A DNA stretch of 64,000 nucleotides from Brucella oryzae (GTDB taxonomy: Bacteria > Pseudomonadota > Alphaproteobacteria > Rhizobiales > Rhizobiaceae), in NCBI GenBank assembly GCA_012103035.1, contig JAAVLL010000002.1, positions 1,116,001-1,180,000 on the forward strand, written 5' to 3'. The notes under the pieces are model-generated. The model was not told the DNA's origin. It worked only from the letters and a program-made list of their open reading frames with translations, and ran no database searches. Positions within the stretch are counted from its first letter, which is position 1. Each line of letters opens with the position of its first letter. The translations under genes were made by a program, and so were the position numbers. This document shows positions 9,750-20,939 of the stretch, one piece after another.

Positions 9750-10653
9750 TCAAAGACGCACAGGCAGGTTCTTGGCGATGTTGACGAAATGGCGCACGGA
9801 TTTTGCGCGATTCACGCGCTTCCACGCCAGCACTGTCTGGATACGGAAATCAGGATGCATGATCGGACGCACTTCGACGTTGCGGCCCAGAAAGCCGATC
9901 AGGCTTTCTGGGTAGATCGTCACACCCAGCCCCGCTGCCACCAACCCCAGTAAGGCCAATGTATTCGATGCTTCAAGCGATATTGAGTAACACGCCTTCG
10001 GCGGAAAACATCTCATTGAGCTGCCAGCGATAAGCTTCCCATTCGATCATGTCGCCCAGAATCAAATCGCAATCGGCCAGATCCACCGGCCTGATGTCAG
10101 GCTTGTGCAGAAGTGCATGGTTCTTCGGCGTGACGACATAAAGCGGATCGGATGTCAGAAGCAGGCTATGAAAATCGCTGTGCTCGAACGGGCCGATCAT
10201 ATAACCGATATCGACCTCATCGTGGGCAATCGCCAGTTTCTGGCCTTGCGTGCGAATATAGCGCAGATTGACGTCCACATGCGGATAGGCGGTACGGAAA
10301 CGCTGCACTGCGCTTGGCATCAGCTCGGTGGCGGCAAAGGCCATATAGGCCACCCGCAATATACCCGTCTTGCCTTCGGCGACCAGACGCGCGGCCTTCA
10401 CAGAACGATTATAATCGTAGATCAGCCGGGCATTTTCCTCGTAGAAGGCACGTCCGGCGGGTGTCAGCGATACTTCCCGGGTGGTTCGTTCAAACAGCGA
10501 AAAGCCAAGCAGATGCTCAAGCTTCTGAATACGTCGGGTGAGCGCCGACTGATCGATGTTCAGCCTCTCCGCGCTGCGGCGAAAATTCAGTTCCTCGGCA
10601 ACGATAAGAAAGGATTGCGTGAGCTCAAGCCCGGCTTCTGCTTCTGTTGACAC
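9750..10653 (-). CDS. LysR-family transcriptional regulator (one frameshift)
   Basis: DNA-binding regulator divergent from the hydantoin cluster, and so its likely activator. The start is a GTG at 10653. The N-terminal winged helix reads FLIVAEELNFRRSAERLNID..ALTRRIQKLE, followed by a substrate-binding domain (LRVAYMAFAATELMPSA, DIGYMIGPF). The frame changes near 10000 inside GVLLNISLEASNTLALLGLV; the tail ends KNLPVRL. About 300 aa after correction, typical for LysR. The inducer is presumably a hydantoin or carbamoyl amino acid, an inference from context. Confidence 0.88.
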
Positions 10654-10706
10654 GTGGTTCCCCGTTTTTCTTGATCCTTACTGATTGATGCACTGCGCGC
10701 AATAGT

Positions 10707-10725
10707 AATTGGCAAATGACCAATT
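10707..10725. promoter_or_regulatory. inverted repeat, candidate LysR operator
   Basis: AATTGG-N7-CCAATT lies between the LysR gene and the divergent amidase gene. It contains T-N11-A spacing and is perfectly symmetric, the form expected for a LysR recognition site. It is about 55 bases upstream of the regulator start and about 120 from the amidase start. Confidence 0.6.
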
Positions 10726-10842
10726 CCGTCCGCCTCTTCAAAACGACATCCTCGCGTCCAGATAACCGACACCATCCCTTGCTGGTGACGGTCATCGCAG
10801 CCAGACCAAGCGGCCAGTGCCGCATAGTTGAGAGGACATTCA

Positions 10843-11617
10843 ATGAGCGATATCGACAACAAGGAACTCGACCGGATGCTGAAGCAGGCCTTCGACGCGT
10901 CGACAAAATCTATCAGGAGCGCGGCTTTCAGCGCCGCGTCGGCTTCGGCAGCCGTCCGGCGCTGGTCAGCGTCGATCTCGCCAATGCATGGACCCGTCCA
11001 GGCAATCCGTTCACCTGCGATCAGGACGCCATGGACAATGAGATCATTCCAGGCATGCAGCGCCTGCTCAAGGCATGCCGGGATAACGGCCATCCGGTCA
11101 TTCATGTTACCACCGCCTATGAGATTACCGAGCGTGATGCCAGTTTCACCGACATGGGTTTGTGGCACTGCAAGATCCCTATCGATGTCGTCAATCTGAA
11201 GGACAAGGACCTCTGGGCGATCGACTCGCGTATTGCGCCGGTGGAGGGCGAATATACGCTGCTCAAGAAGCGGGCGAGTTCATTCCACGGCACCGAACTC
11301 GCAGGCATTTTGCGCGCGCGGGCGTCGACACCATCCTCGTTACAGGCGTAACCGCTACGGCCTGCGTACGCACCACCATCTGCGACGGGCTTGCTGACGG
11401 CTTCCGCACCATTGCCGTGCGCGAATGCATTGGCGACCGCGTGCCTGGTGCCGTTGCCTGGAACCTCTATGACATCGATGCAAAATTCGCCGATGTCCAT
11501 AGCGTGGATGAGTGTGTGCAATATCTCAACACCGTCAACGCAACGCGCGGCAGCCGAATAATGGAATTTGCCTCCGGCAAGAGGGAGTCTGTCGGAGGCG
11601 AAGCCTGCCAGCCATAG
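10843..11617 (+). CDS. N-carbamoylsarcosine amidase-like hydrolase (two frameshifts)
   Basis: Isochorismatase-fold cysteine hydrolase. By similarity it hydrolyses N-carbamoylsarcosine to sarcosine, CO2 and ammonia. The ATG at 10843 has GAGAGGA before it. After MSDIDNKELDRMLKQAFDA the frame changes near 10903 to YQERGFQRRVGFG..PALVSVDLANAWTRPG (catalytic Asp in VDLANAW), and near 11310 to AGVDTILVTGVTATACVRTT, which holds the nucleophile Cys. Two added bases give 258 aa, close to known N-carbamoylsarcosine amidases. It heads the hydantoin operon. A general carbamoyl-amino-acid amidase is the alternative. Confidence 0.8.
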
Positions 11618-11746
11618 GGAATACCGAAATGACGTTGATGCCGGCTCCTGCCGGCACCAACCCGTTACGCCAGAAACCGACCGACAAGGCTTCGGCGTAC
11701 TTTTCACCGCGCTCCGGGGAAGCGTATCCACACTGGGAGGGAATTC

Positions 11747-13096
11747 ATGCCACGTCCTTCGACGTCCGATCCATCCGACCTTCGCAAGGTCACGACGGCC
11801 GCAATCGCTGGCACCGTCATCGAATGGTTTGATTTCGCCATATATGGCTTTACTGCTCCTATCATAGCTGTGACCTTCTTTCCGGAAGGCAGCCGTCTGG
11901 CAGGCTTGCTGCAGACTTTTGCAATATTTGCCGTCGCCTTTGCATTGCGGCCGATCGGGGAGCCTATTTCGGAATGATGGGCGACCGGGTGGGCCGCAAA
12001 CGCGTCCTGTCGCTGACGGTCATATTGATGTCCATAGCAACCGCCGGTATCGGGCTGCTGCCGACATACCATCAGATTGGTATCTGGGCGCCAATACTGC
12101 TGACTGTCGCGCGCTGCCTGCAAGGCTTTTCGGCGGGCGGTGAATATGCCGGTGCTGTCACCTATGTCATCGAGCACGCGCCGAACCACCAGCGTTCGCG
12201 CTATAGCAGCTGGATGCCGGCTGCCACCTTCGCGTCCTTCGCGCTCGCAGCCCTTGTGTCCTACATGCTCACGGTCAGCCTGTCCGACGACGCCATGCAA
12301 AGCTGGGGCTGGAGAGTTCCGTTCCTGCTCGCCGCACCGCTGGGCCTGATTGCGATCTATATCCGCTACCGTCTTGAAGAAAGTCCGCTGTTTCAGGCGG
12401 TTCTCGACCGTCCGGCAACGGTGCATGCACCGCTTGGCCAAACCATCAGGGAGCAATGGAAACCGATCGTGCGGCTGGGCGCATATATCAGCCTCACGGC
12501 TCTCTCGTTCTATATCTTCTCGACCTATATGACGACATTTCTGCGCACCGTTATTGGGATGCCCTCCGGGCAGGTCCTGGTAACAAATGTCGTCGCTCTC
12601 ACCTTCGCCGCGGCGGCTGCGCCTGTCATCGGGCGTATCTGCGACCGCATAGGCCGCCGTCCCACGATGATCGCAGCCGCGTTGCTGCTCGGTTTTCTCG
12701 CCGTTCCCTCCTATATTCTGGCATCCGGCGCCACCGTTAACAGCGCGCTGTCAGCCCAGCTCCTGCTGGCTGTCGGCGCCGTAACCGCCAATGTGGTGAC
12801 TGCGGTTCTCCTGTGCGAAGTCTTTCCGACGAGGGTGCGCTACACCGCTTCCGCAATCACCTACAATGTCAGCTATGCCGTTTTGGCGGCACTGCCCCTT
12901 TGTTGCAACCTATCTGATTTCAATCACGGACAACCAGCTGGCGCCAGCCATATACATCACCATCGTCGCGGCGATTGCACTTCTGGTTTCACTCCTGAGC
13001 CCGGAAACGGCTGGTCGCGACTTCGGCAGCACGCACGCCATGGATGAAGACGATGGCCTGCAGGGCGCCGGACAGGCCGGTCCGACCCGAGCCTGA
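11747..13096 (+). CDS. MFS transporter, MHS (ProP/ShiA-like) family (three frameshifts)
   Basis: Proton-coupled permease, likely importing the pathway substrate or exporting a product. The start ATG follows CTGGGAGGG. MHS hallmarks: VIEWFDFAIYGF in helix 1, GDRVGRKRVL in the 2-3 loop after a frame change near 11960, RCLQGFSAGGEYAGA, SWGWRVPFL, and DRIGRRPTM in the 8-9 loop. Two more changes near 12890-12905 restore FGGTAPFVATYLI. Three added bases give 450 aa, normal for MHS permeases. Two transporters, this and the NCS1 gene, in one cluster suggest different substrates or steps. Confidence 0.88.
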
Positions 13097-13195
13097 CGGA
13101 AAAGCAGCCAGCGAATCCGGTGCAGGATCGCAAAGCGGCACCAGCCGGACGCCAGAAAGAGCCGGTTTTGAAAACAACCTGAGAGGAAACTTCAG

Positions 13196-15274
13196 ATGGC
13201 AAGAATAGGCGTGGACGTCGGAGGAACGAACACAGACCTTGTGCTCGAATGCCCCAAAGGCGTTTTTATCACAAAGTCCCGACCACCTTGAAAAACCAGT
13301 CGATTGGCGTTGTCGAAGGTGTAAAGGCGATTTGCGCGCTGGCCGGTATCGGCACCGCCGATGTCGATCTGATCGTGCACGGAACGACGACCGCAACCAA
13401 CATCACCATCGAACATAATGGCGCCGAGACCGGAATGCTGACCACGCGGGGCTTTCGTGACATTCTGCATATAGGTCGCCACAAACGCCCCTATAATTTC
13501 TCGTTGCATTTCACCGTACCATGGCAGAGCCAGCCGCTGGTCAAGCGCCGCAACCGCATCGCAATATCGGAGCGTATCGTTCCGCCTCATGGCGACGTGG
13601 AGACAGCGCTGGACGAGGACGAGGTGCGCGCCGCCGTCAGGCTGTTTCAGAAGCGCGGCATCAATTCGATCGTCGTCGGCTTTATGTTCGCCTTTCTTAA
13701 CGATGCCCATGAGCGCCGCGCCAAAGAGATCATCCTGAAGGAAATGCCGGACGCTTATGTGACACTGTCAAGCGAAGTGGCCAATGTGATGCGCGAATAT
13801 GAGCGCTTTTCCACCGCTGCGATGAACAGCTATGTCGGTCCCAAGACCGCATTCTACCTGCGCGATCTGGAGTCCAGGCTGCGGGAGGCGGGTGTGTCTT
13901 CGAGACTGCGCATCATGCAGTCGAACGGTGGCGTATCGACGGTCGCATCCTGTGCCGCGCGTCCGATCCGCATCCTGATGTCCGGTCCGGCCGGGGGTGT
14001 TATCGGCGGCGCCTCCGAAGGCGAGATGGCAGGGGAAAGAACATCATTACCGTAGATATCGGCGGTACTTCCGCCGATATCAGCACGATACCCGGCGGCA
14101 CCGTGAAAATCATGAATCCGCGCGATACTTATGTTTCCGGCCATCCGGTACTGACGCCGATGATCGATCTCGTCACCATCGGGGCTGGAGGCGGCTCAGT
14201 TGCCTATGTGGATGAGGCTGGCGCGTTCAATGTAGGTCCGCGCTCTGCCGGTTCCGAACCGGGGCCGGCCTGCTATGGGCGCGGCGGCACAGAGCCGACT
14301 GTCACCGACGCTCAGATCGTTCTCGGACGCCTTGACCCGGACCTTGTCCTCGGCGGCGATCTCAGGCTCGATCCGGCGCTATCGCATAAGGCCATCGAGG
14401 AAAAGATTGCCCGACCGCTCGGCATGTCGGTTACGGAAGCCGCGCTCGGCATCCTCAGGATCATCAATTCAAACATGGCGCTGGCTATCCGCTCCAATTC
14501 AGTGGCGCGCGGCATCGATCCGCGCCAATTCTCCATCTTGCCCTTCGGCGGTGCGGGACCGCTGCATGGTGTGGCCTTGGCCGAAGCAGTGCACGCCAGG
14601 GACGTCGTCGTGCCAGTGGCGCCGGGCATCACCGCCGCCGTCGGCTTGCTCAAGACCGATCTGCAATATGAACACACGGAAGCGGTCATCGTGGAACTGA
14701 ATGGCGCGACCGATACACAGATAGAGCGGATCAATCGCACAGCCGCAGCGTTGCGCGAGCGGGTTATCGCGGAACTTGAGGATGACGGAATTCCGCGCGA
14801 GCACCATCAAGTGCAGATAGTTGCTGAATGCCGCTATCACGGTCAGGGCTTCAGCTGCGCGCCGCAATGCCGGAGAGTCCGCTGACCCAGCTCAACAAGA
14901 AATCGGTCGTCACCAGTTTCCATGACCAGCACCATCTCGACTACGGCTACAGTTATCGTGATGCGGAAGTGGAGCTGATTACCTTGCGCGTCATAGGCAA
15001 AGCCTCCATCGACCGGCTGAATATACCTAAATTGCAGGTGACCGACGGCTCAAGCATCAATCGGGCGCTGAAATTCAAGCGGCCAACGACATTCGATGAC
15101 GGGCAGACGCTGGAAACGCCACGCTACGACAAGTCGAAACTTTTCGCCCGCGACAAGGTCCCCGGACCGGCGATTGTGGTCCAGCACGATTCCACCACAC
15201 TCGTTCCGCCGGGCTACGTCGCCGAAGTGCTGGACTACGGAAACATGCGCGTGTGCACCGCTGGCATTGCGTGA
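13196..15274 (+). CDS. hyuA: hydantoinase/N-methylhydantoinase subunit A, ATP-dependent (three frameshifts)
   Basis: Larger subunit of an ATP-hydrolysing hydantoinase/oxoprolinase: it activates and opens hydantoin-type rings together with subunit B. Both actin-like phosphate motifs are visible, GVDVGGTNTD at the N-terminus and TVDIGGTSADIS near 14045, plus GAGGGSVAYVDEAG and EPGPACYGRGG. Frame changes occur near 13262, 14040 and 14860. Three added bases give 693 aa, the usual length. The ATG at 13196 has GAGAGGAAA. Acetone-carboxylase-type relatives exist, but linkage to the amidase favours N-methylhydantoin or hydantoin. Confidence 0.9.
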
Positions 15275-15290
15275 TCAGGGAGGAACTCAG

Positions 15291-17088
15291 ATGAACAGCA
15301 TGACAAAGGCCGTGGCGGTGAAGGAAGTTTCCGCCGGGATCGATCCGATCACCCTTCAGGTAATCCGGGGCTCGTTCGAAACCATCGCCGAGGAGATGGC
15401 GCATGTGCTCTATCGCATGTCGTTCTCCTCGATCATCCGGGAGTCGGAAGACCTCGGTGCGGGACTCTTTGACGTCCACTTCAACACTTTATGCGAGTCT
15501 GAATCGACGCCCATGCATATCGGCTCGATCCCGGGTTATTTACGCGGCATACGGGAAACGCTGGAGGACGGCGAATGGTATGAGGGCGACGTCGTCGTCC
15601 ACAACCACCCCTATCACGGCTCAAGCCACACGCCCGATCTGGCCATTGTCGTGCCCGTGTTTTTCAGAACCGGCTGATAGGCTTCGCCGGAAACACGGCA
15701 CATCATGTCGATATCGGGGCCGCAACGCCCGGACTCATTATCGATGTGCCCGATGTTTACGCCGAAGGCATGCTGTTTGCCGGCACCAAGCTTTACCGCA
15801 AGGGCGAGCCCAATAACGCAATGTGGAATTTTATCCGCAACAACAGCCGCGCAGCCCAGCAACTGGTTAGCGACATCGAAGCACAGGTCGCCTCTGCCCG
15901 GCTCGGCGCGAGACGCTTTGTGGAATTGATCGAGAAGTTTGGCGAGGACACCGTCTTCCAGGCAGCAAACCAGCTTATGGACTATGCCGAGCGCATGATG
16001 CGCCAGCGCATCATGGCCATTCCTGACGGTGAGTACACAGCAGAAGGCTGGCTCGACGATGACGGTCGCAACCGCGATCAGCGACTGAAAATCAAGGTTA
16101 CCGTGCGCGTGAGGCAAGACGAGCTCGACGTGGACCTGACTGGCTCCGCTGATCAGACATCCACGGCATATAATGTGCCTTTTGAAGGGTCGACCAAGGT
16201 TGCCGCCTATGCAGCATTCCGCAAACTGCTTCTTGACGCCTGTACATCGGACGTCAGGGTTCCTTCCAACGAGGGTTCGTTCCGGCCGATTAACGTGATC
16301 GCGCCACTAGGCTCCATCTTCAACCCGAAGCCGCCCGCTTCGGCTGAAGCTCGTTTCACCCAATGCAATCGAATGATCGACCTGATTATCCGCGCACTGG
16401 CGCCAGTGATGCCAGACACGGTGATCGCCGGCAGTTCGGCCTCGATTTCGTTTGCCGCCTATTCCGGCGTGCGGTCAAGCGGCGATTACTGGGTATTTCT
16501 GGAGGTCAATGAGGGTGCCTATGGAGGTCGCCCACGCTCGGACGGTCCAGACAGCATCGACAATCTGATGGCCAACACGCGAAACAACCCTCTGGAAGAC
16601 CTAGCAATGCATATCCCGATGATCTGCGAGCGTTACGAACTTCGCGACGACATGCCTCCGGGTGCGGGCGAATTCAGGGGACTTGGCGTGGTCAAGGCAC
16701 AGCGGATGCTTACCGATGGTTTCATCACCCACGAATCGGAACGTCACAAGGATGCCCCTGGGGCATTTTCGGCGGCAGTGACGGTGCGGTCGGTCGCTGC
16801 TTGATCTACAACGCAACCGCACCTGACAATGCAACGGAAATGCATTCCAAGTTCTCAGGGCTGGCGGTCAAGGCCAACGACACCATGGCCTATTACAGCC
16901 CCAATGGTGGCGGCTACGGCTCCCCGCTGAAAAGACAGGCTCAAAAGGTACTTGAGGATGTGCTGGACGGGTTCTATTCGGCCGAACATGCACGTGAAGT
17001 CTATGGCGTTGTCGTCAATCTTGACCGGGAAACGGTCGATGTGGAGGCAACGGCCAGACAAAGAGCGGCGATGTCCAAAGATGTATGA
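15291..17088 (+). CDS. hyuB: hydantoinase/N-methylhydantoinase subunit B (two frameshifts)
   Basis: Smaller subunit, partner of HyuA. The ATG at 15291 follows CAGGGAGGAA, 17 bases after hyuA. Family features: GIDPITLQVIRGSFETIAEEM at the start, NHPYHGSSHTPDLAIVVPVF, a frame change near 15665, FAGNTAHHVDIG, PPASAEARFTQCNRM, and after a second change near 16765 a C-terminal YYSPNGGGYGSPLKR. Two added bases give 599 aa, normal. Together HyuAB need ATP, unlike the metal-dependent cyclic amidases. Confidence 0.9.
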
Positions 17089-17154
17089 GCGGATGAAGTT
17101 CAAATCGGGACTACAGAAACATGCCCGAATTTACCAAGAAAAGCGGAGGAGAAC

Positions 17155-18613
17155 ATGACAATCACCGCGCAACACACGCATTCCGCACAACAACATAACG
17201 GGCTTATCGAAGAATCTATCCTGCCTACCGCTCTCAACCAGCGACCTATCGGCATGCTGGGCTATTCCTGGATCTGGATCGGCATCGCTGTCATCATCGC
17301 AACCTTCTCGCTGGGCGCCACCGGCATTGCCGGAGGTGTTTCTCTTCCAACAGTCGTGCTGACTATTTTCCTCGCCAATGTGGGCATCGGTCTGTTCATG
17401 CTACTGACCGCAGATATAGGCACGGAACACGGTTTGCCTTTCGCGGTCTATCTGCGCGCGCCATTTGGCGTGCGCGGCACGCATATACCTGCGGTCTCAC
17501 GCGGACTGGTCGCAGCCATGTGGTTCGGCATTCAGACCTATCTCGGAGCGCTGGCACTGAACGGCATAGGCTCGCACTTTTAGGCTTCGACAACTGGTTT
17601 GTCTGGTATGTCGCTTTCGGCATTGTGCAGGTGGCCAACACGGCCAGTGGCATAAAATCGATTGAACGACTGGCCGCCTTGGCCGCGCCTTGTATCATCG
17701 CGATCTCGATTTGGATGTATTTTACACTTGACGGCATAGCCCAAACAAAGGCTTGAACATCTGGACCTTTCGCGCCGAAGGGCAAATGTCACTGTTGGTG
17801 CTGTTCATCGCCAATCTCGGCTTCTGGTCTACGATGGCAATCGATATTCCGAATCTGACCCGCTTCGTGAAGACAGTGCCCGGCGAACGCGTCTTTCTCA
17901 GGCGCAACAAGAATATCTTCGCCGCGCAGTTGATCGCACTCCCTATAACCCAGGCCATGATCGCGGGCATTGGCGCCGTTTCCCTGATCGCCACCGGCAA
18001 CTGGAATCCGATCGAAGTCATTCAGGCGCAGAGCCAGGGGACAGCGCTGATCATGCTCTTGGTATTGATCATTCTGGCACAGTGGTCCACGAATACAGCC
18101 GCCAATCTGATCCCCGCAGCACTGACGCTGGTGAACCTCGCACCCCGCCATATCAACTACAAACTCGGTGTGGTGCTGGCCGGCATCATTGGCACGCTAT
18201 GCTTTCCTTGGCGGATTCTGGACAACTTATTTATCTTCCTCGGCTATTATGGTGCCTTCCTATCGGCTATTGGCGGGATTATGGCCGCCGACTATTATCT
18301 CATTCGTCGGCGACGGGTAAACGTACCCGATCTCTTCCGAATGAGCGGACAGTTCCGCTATGCGGGCGGCATCAACTGGGCCGGTCTCATTGCATGGATC
18401 ATGGCTGGCAGCGTGGCGGCCTGGTATTCAGATTATGCCTTCATCATCGGCTTTCCACTCGGATTACTCCTGTATTACATACTCATGAAGATCATAATTC
18501 TGCCCGGCAATCCTCAGCTCGAAATCGAAAGTGGCTATTCCGATGAATTCCTTGCAACATCGGTTGGTAAAAGCTGGGTCTACATAGGCGAAGAGTCATT
18601 CCGGCGCGTGTAG
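17155..18613 (+). CDS. NCS1 family nucleobase/hydantoin permease (two frameshifts)
   Basis: Sodium- or proton-coupled symporter of the NCS1 family (allantoin, cytosine, benzyl-hydantoin carriers), inner membrane. The ATG at 17155 follows GCGGAGGAGAAC. The N-terminus PTALNQRPIGMLGYSWIWIG is typical. Frame changes near 17578 and 17757 separate three blocks; the last begins NIWTFRAEGQMSL and has NLTRFVK and APRHINYKLGVVLAGIIG, the last being characteristic of the family. Two added bases give 486 aa, as for Mhp1-like permeases. It closes the hydantoin operon, so a hydantoin or creatinine-derived ring is the probable cargo. Confidence 0.87.
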
Positions 18614-18795
18614 GATTTCGTGGAGTGCTGCTTGTCTCGAATTCAGGAACTGGAACAAAGGCTAGCATTACAGTTGCAGATTGATTGCGCCTCTGAATCA
18701 ATGAGTTTCCATGATTCGGAGATCATGGACGGTGAGTGCTTCAATCGAGACAGCGCTGGAACTGTGGTATCATTGTTGCGAGATGTGAAGGCCTT

Positions 18796-19640
18796 TTATC
18801 GCGCCGAAAACCCCAGCTTTTCAAAGGCCAGAAAACGACGCTGAGTGCGCTCGTCCATCCGATCCAGCATGATCGAAAAAGGACTTCGACCTGCATGAGG
18901 GCCGGGAGCATTGTATCATAGGCCGATGAAATCTCGGTGCGCGATGGCACGAATATCTGGGCATGCTTTGCAATGGGAGAAAGCCATTCATCGGTAAAGA
19001 GAATAATTTTCACTTCCTGACCTGCAGCACTGACGGCTAGATCAACAACATCCTGCTGATATCGGCGATAATCAAAACAACCAGGCAGTCTGGGGCCCAT
19101 ATCAACCAAACGCTCTCGTGAATTTTGCGAAACAGGCGACAGGTCGATCACATCGCCGCGAAAATGGCGCAGGTAGCTCCCCAGAATTGTCGCGATCGAG
19201 CCGGAGAAACGTCCTCCGACGACGTAGATCTTGCCCTTGTTATTTAACAGGATGTCCGCCAACTCGTTGTACCTTTGCGTTGGCATCAGCATCTTGCTGT
19301 CTTCAAGGCTTTGTTGTGAGGCCCGAGTGTATGAATCGACAGCTGTGTCCATTGTGGTGATCGGAAAGTTCTGCCGTCGGGACTCGAGAAGATTCAGCGG
19401 TGATTGAAAACGTTTATCTACTTCGCCAAGCAAGGCGGCCTGAAAGCCAGCATAGCCGCTGAAGCCGAGCTTCGTCGCCAGTCTTACAACGGTGGGCGCA
19501 CTGACATTTGCAAGCCGCGCCCATTCTCCGGCGCTGGTCAAGCCAACCATCGGATAATCATTCAAAAGCGTCTGGACCAGTTTCCTCTCCGAAGGGGTAA
19601 ACGAGCCTTTAAAGCTTAACAAGGTTTCCTTTACAGACAT
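18796..19640 (-). CDS. RpiR/MurR-family transcriptional regulator (one frameshift)
   Basis: Repressor or activator with an N-terminal helix-turn-helix (SERKLVQTLL..YPMVGLTSAGEWARLANVSAPTVVRLATKLG, about residues 18-60) and a C-terminal SIS sugar-isomerase domain (NNKGKIYVVGGRFSGSIA, DVVDLAVSAAGQEVKIILFTD). A missing T near 18875 shifts the end; the corrected tail DRMDERTQRRFLAFEKLG stops at 18796. With one added base, 281 aa. It is divergent from the FAD oxidoreductase and so the likely regulator of the 19.7-28.3 kb block. Confidence 0.87.
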
Positions 19641-19728
19641 CGGACCTCTTTGAACAAATCATTTCAGTTTGATTGGATTTAATTTATTCATGTAACGCTA
19701 TTGACAGTATCTATCATACTGTGCCCTA

Positions 19729-19748
19729 TTTGTAAAAAATATTACAAA
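19729..19748. promoter_or_regulatory. perfect inverted repeat, candidate RpiR operator
   Basis: TTTGTAA-N6-TTACAAA sits 15 bases before the FAD oxidoreductase start and about 90 bases from the regulator start. A TTGACA at 19700-19705 could be the -35 element of the rightward promoter, placing the repeat at or just past the -10 area, a repressing position. Confidence 0.6.
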
Positions 19749-19763
19749 ATATGGGAGAACAAT

Positions 19764-20926
19764 ATGGGAGAGATGTCGGTAATCGTTGTAGGCGCAGGCA
19801 TCATAGGTTCGAGTGCGGCCTATTTTCTAAGTAAATACGATGGACTTAAGGTCACGTTCATCGACCAATTTCATCCGGCTGGCGGCCCCACCGGCAGATC
19901 AAGCGCTGTAACCCATGCTTTCTATCTCGATGAAAGCCTTCAGCAACTGGCTATCCGCGGGCGCGAAATTCTTGTCGATGAACTTTCGCAAATTTCTGGA
20001 GGTCATCACTATCATTATCCGGTTGGCATGATGTGGGTCTGCGGCGAAGAATGCCGCGAGGATTGGGCCAGGGCAGCAACGCAAATTCGCGCTAAAGGCT
20101 CGCGAATTGAAGAATTATCAGCCGAGCAGCTAAAAGAAAAAGCACCCGACTTCGATGTGGACGGGGTGGCTTTGGCGCTTTGGGAACCGGATTTTGGCTA
20201 TGCCGATGCTTTTGGCGCGACGAACGCGCTAGCCAATGGGGCGCGAGAAAACGGCGCGGCCCTGCTGCAGAGCACAAAGGTTACCGGCCTGATACGCGAT
20301 AGCGACAAAGTCACGGGCGTTCAGCTCTCGGATGGACGCAAGCTTCTGGCCGATGCAGTTCTTGTCGCGGCAGGACCATGGACAAAAGAGCTTCTTGCGA
20401 CCATCGATCAAACACTTCCGATACATATTGAACGTCACCCCATGGCTGTTCTCGACGCCAAAGGCGAGGCGAAGAAAATCATGCCCTTCTCCTGGTGTGA
20501 TGATCTTTCTGCAAACTATGCCCGCCCTGATGGTGAAGGCGTCGTTCTGTGCGGGACATGGGCAGGTGGCGGCACTGCCGTACGGCGTGAAGATCCGGTA
20601 CACCCGCGCCGTATAGAAGACCCTGAAAACTATCAGGATTCGATGGATGAGGAAGAAAGCATCGCCATCCTTGAAACCTTCATGAAACGGGCACCAGCGA
20701 TGGTCGAACTCGGTATTCGTCCGGGCTATATAGGTCTCTATGACATGTCTGCGGACGATATGCCGATTTTGGGGCAGATTGACGGCATTGCGGGGCTTTA
20801 TGTTTCAGCCGGCAGCTCCGGCCACGGCTTTAAAACAGGACCAGCAGTTGGCGAAGCCTTGGCTCAGTTGATTGTGGAAGGAAGCGCGCCTGTAATTGCG
20901 CCTTTTCACCCTCTCGCTTTGCCTGA
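19764..20926 (+). CDS. FAD-dependent amine oxidoreductase (DAO family, sarcosine oxidase-like; one frameshift)
   Basis: Flavoprotein of the D-amino-acid/sarcosine oxidase family, oxidising a secondary or primary amine. The ATG at 19764 follows GGGAGAAC. A dinucleotide-binding motif VIVVGAGIIGSSAAYFL starts at residue 6, with the C-terminal family motif GIAGLYVSAGSSGHGFKTGP. A missing T near 20910 hides the real end (PFHPSRFA, stop 20924-20926) and creates a false fusion with the following permease. Corrected length 387 aa. Sarcosine from the neighbouring amidase is an attractive substrate; dimethylglycine or another N-alkyl amino acid is equally possible. Confidence 0.82.
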
Positions 20927-20939
20927 CCGGAGCAGAAAC

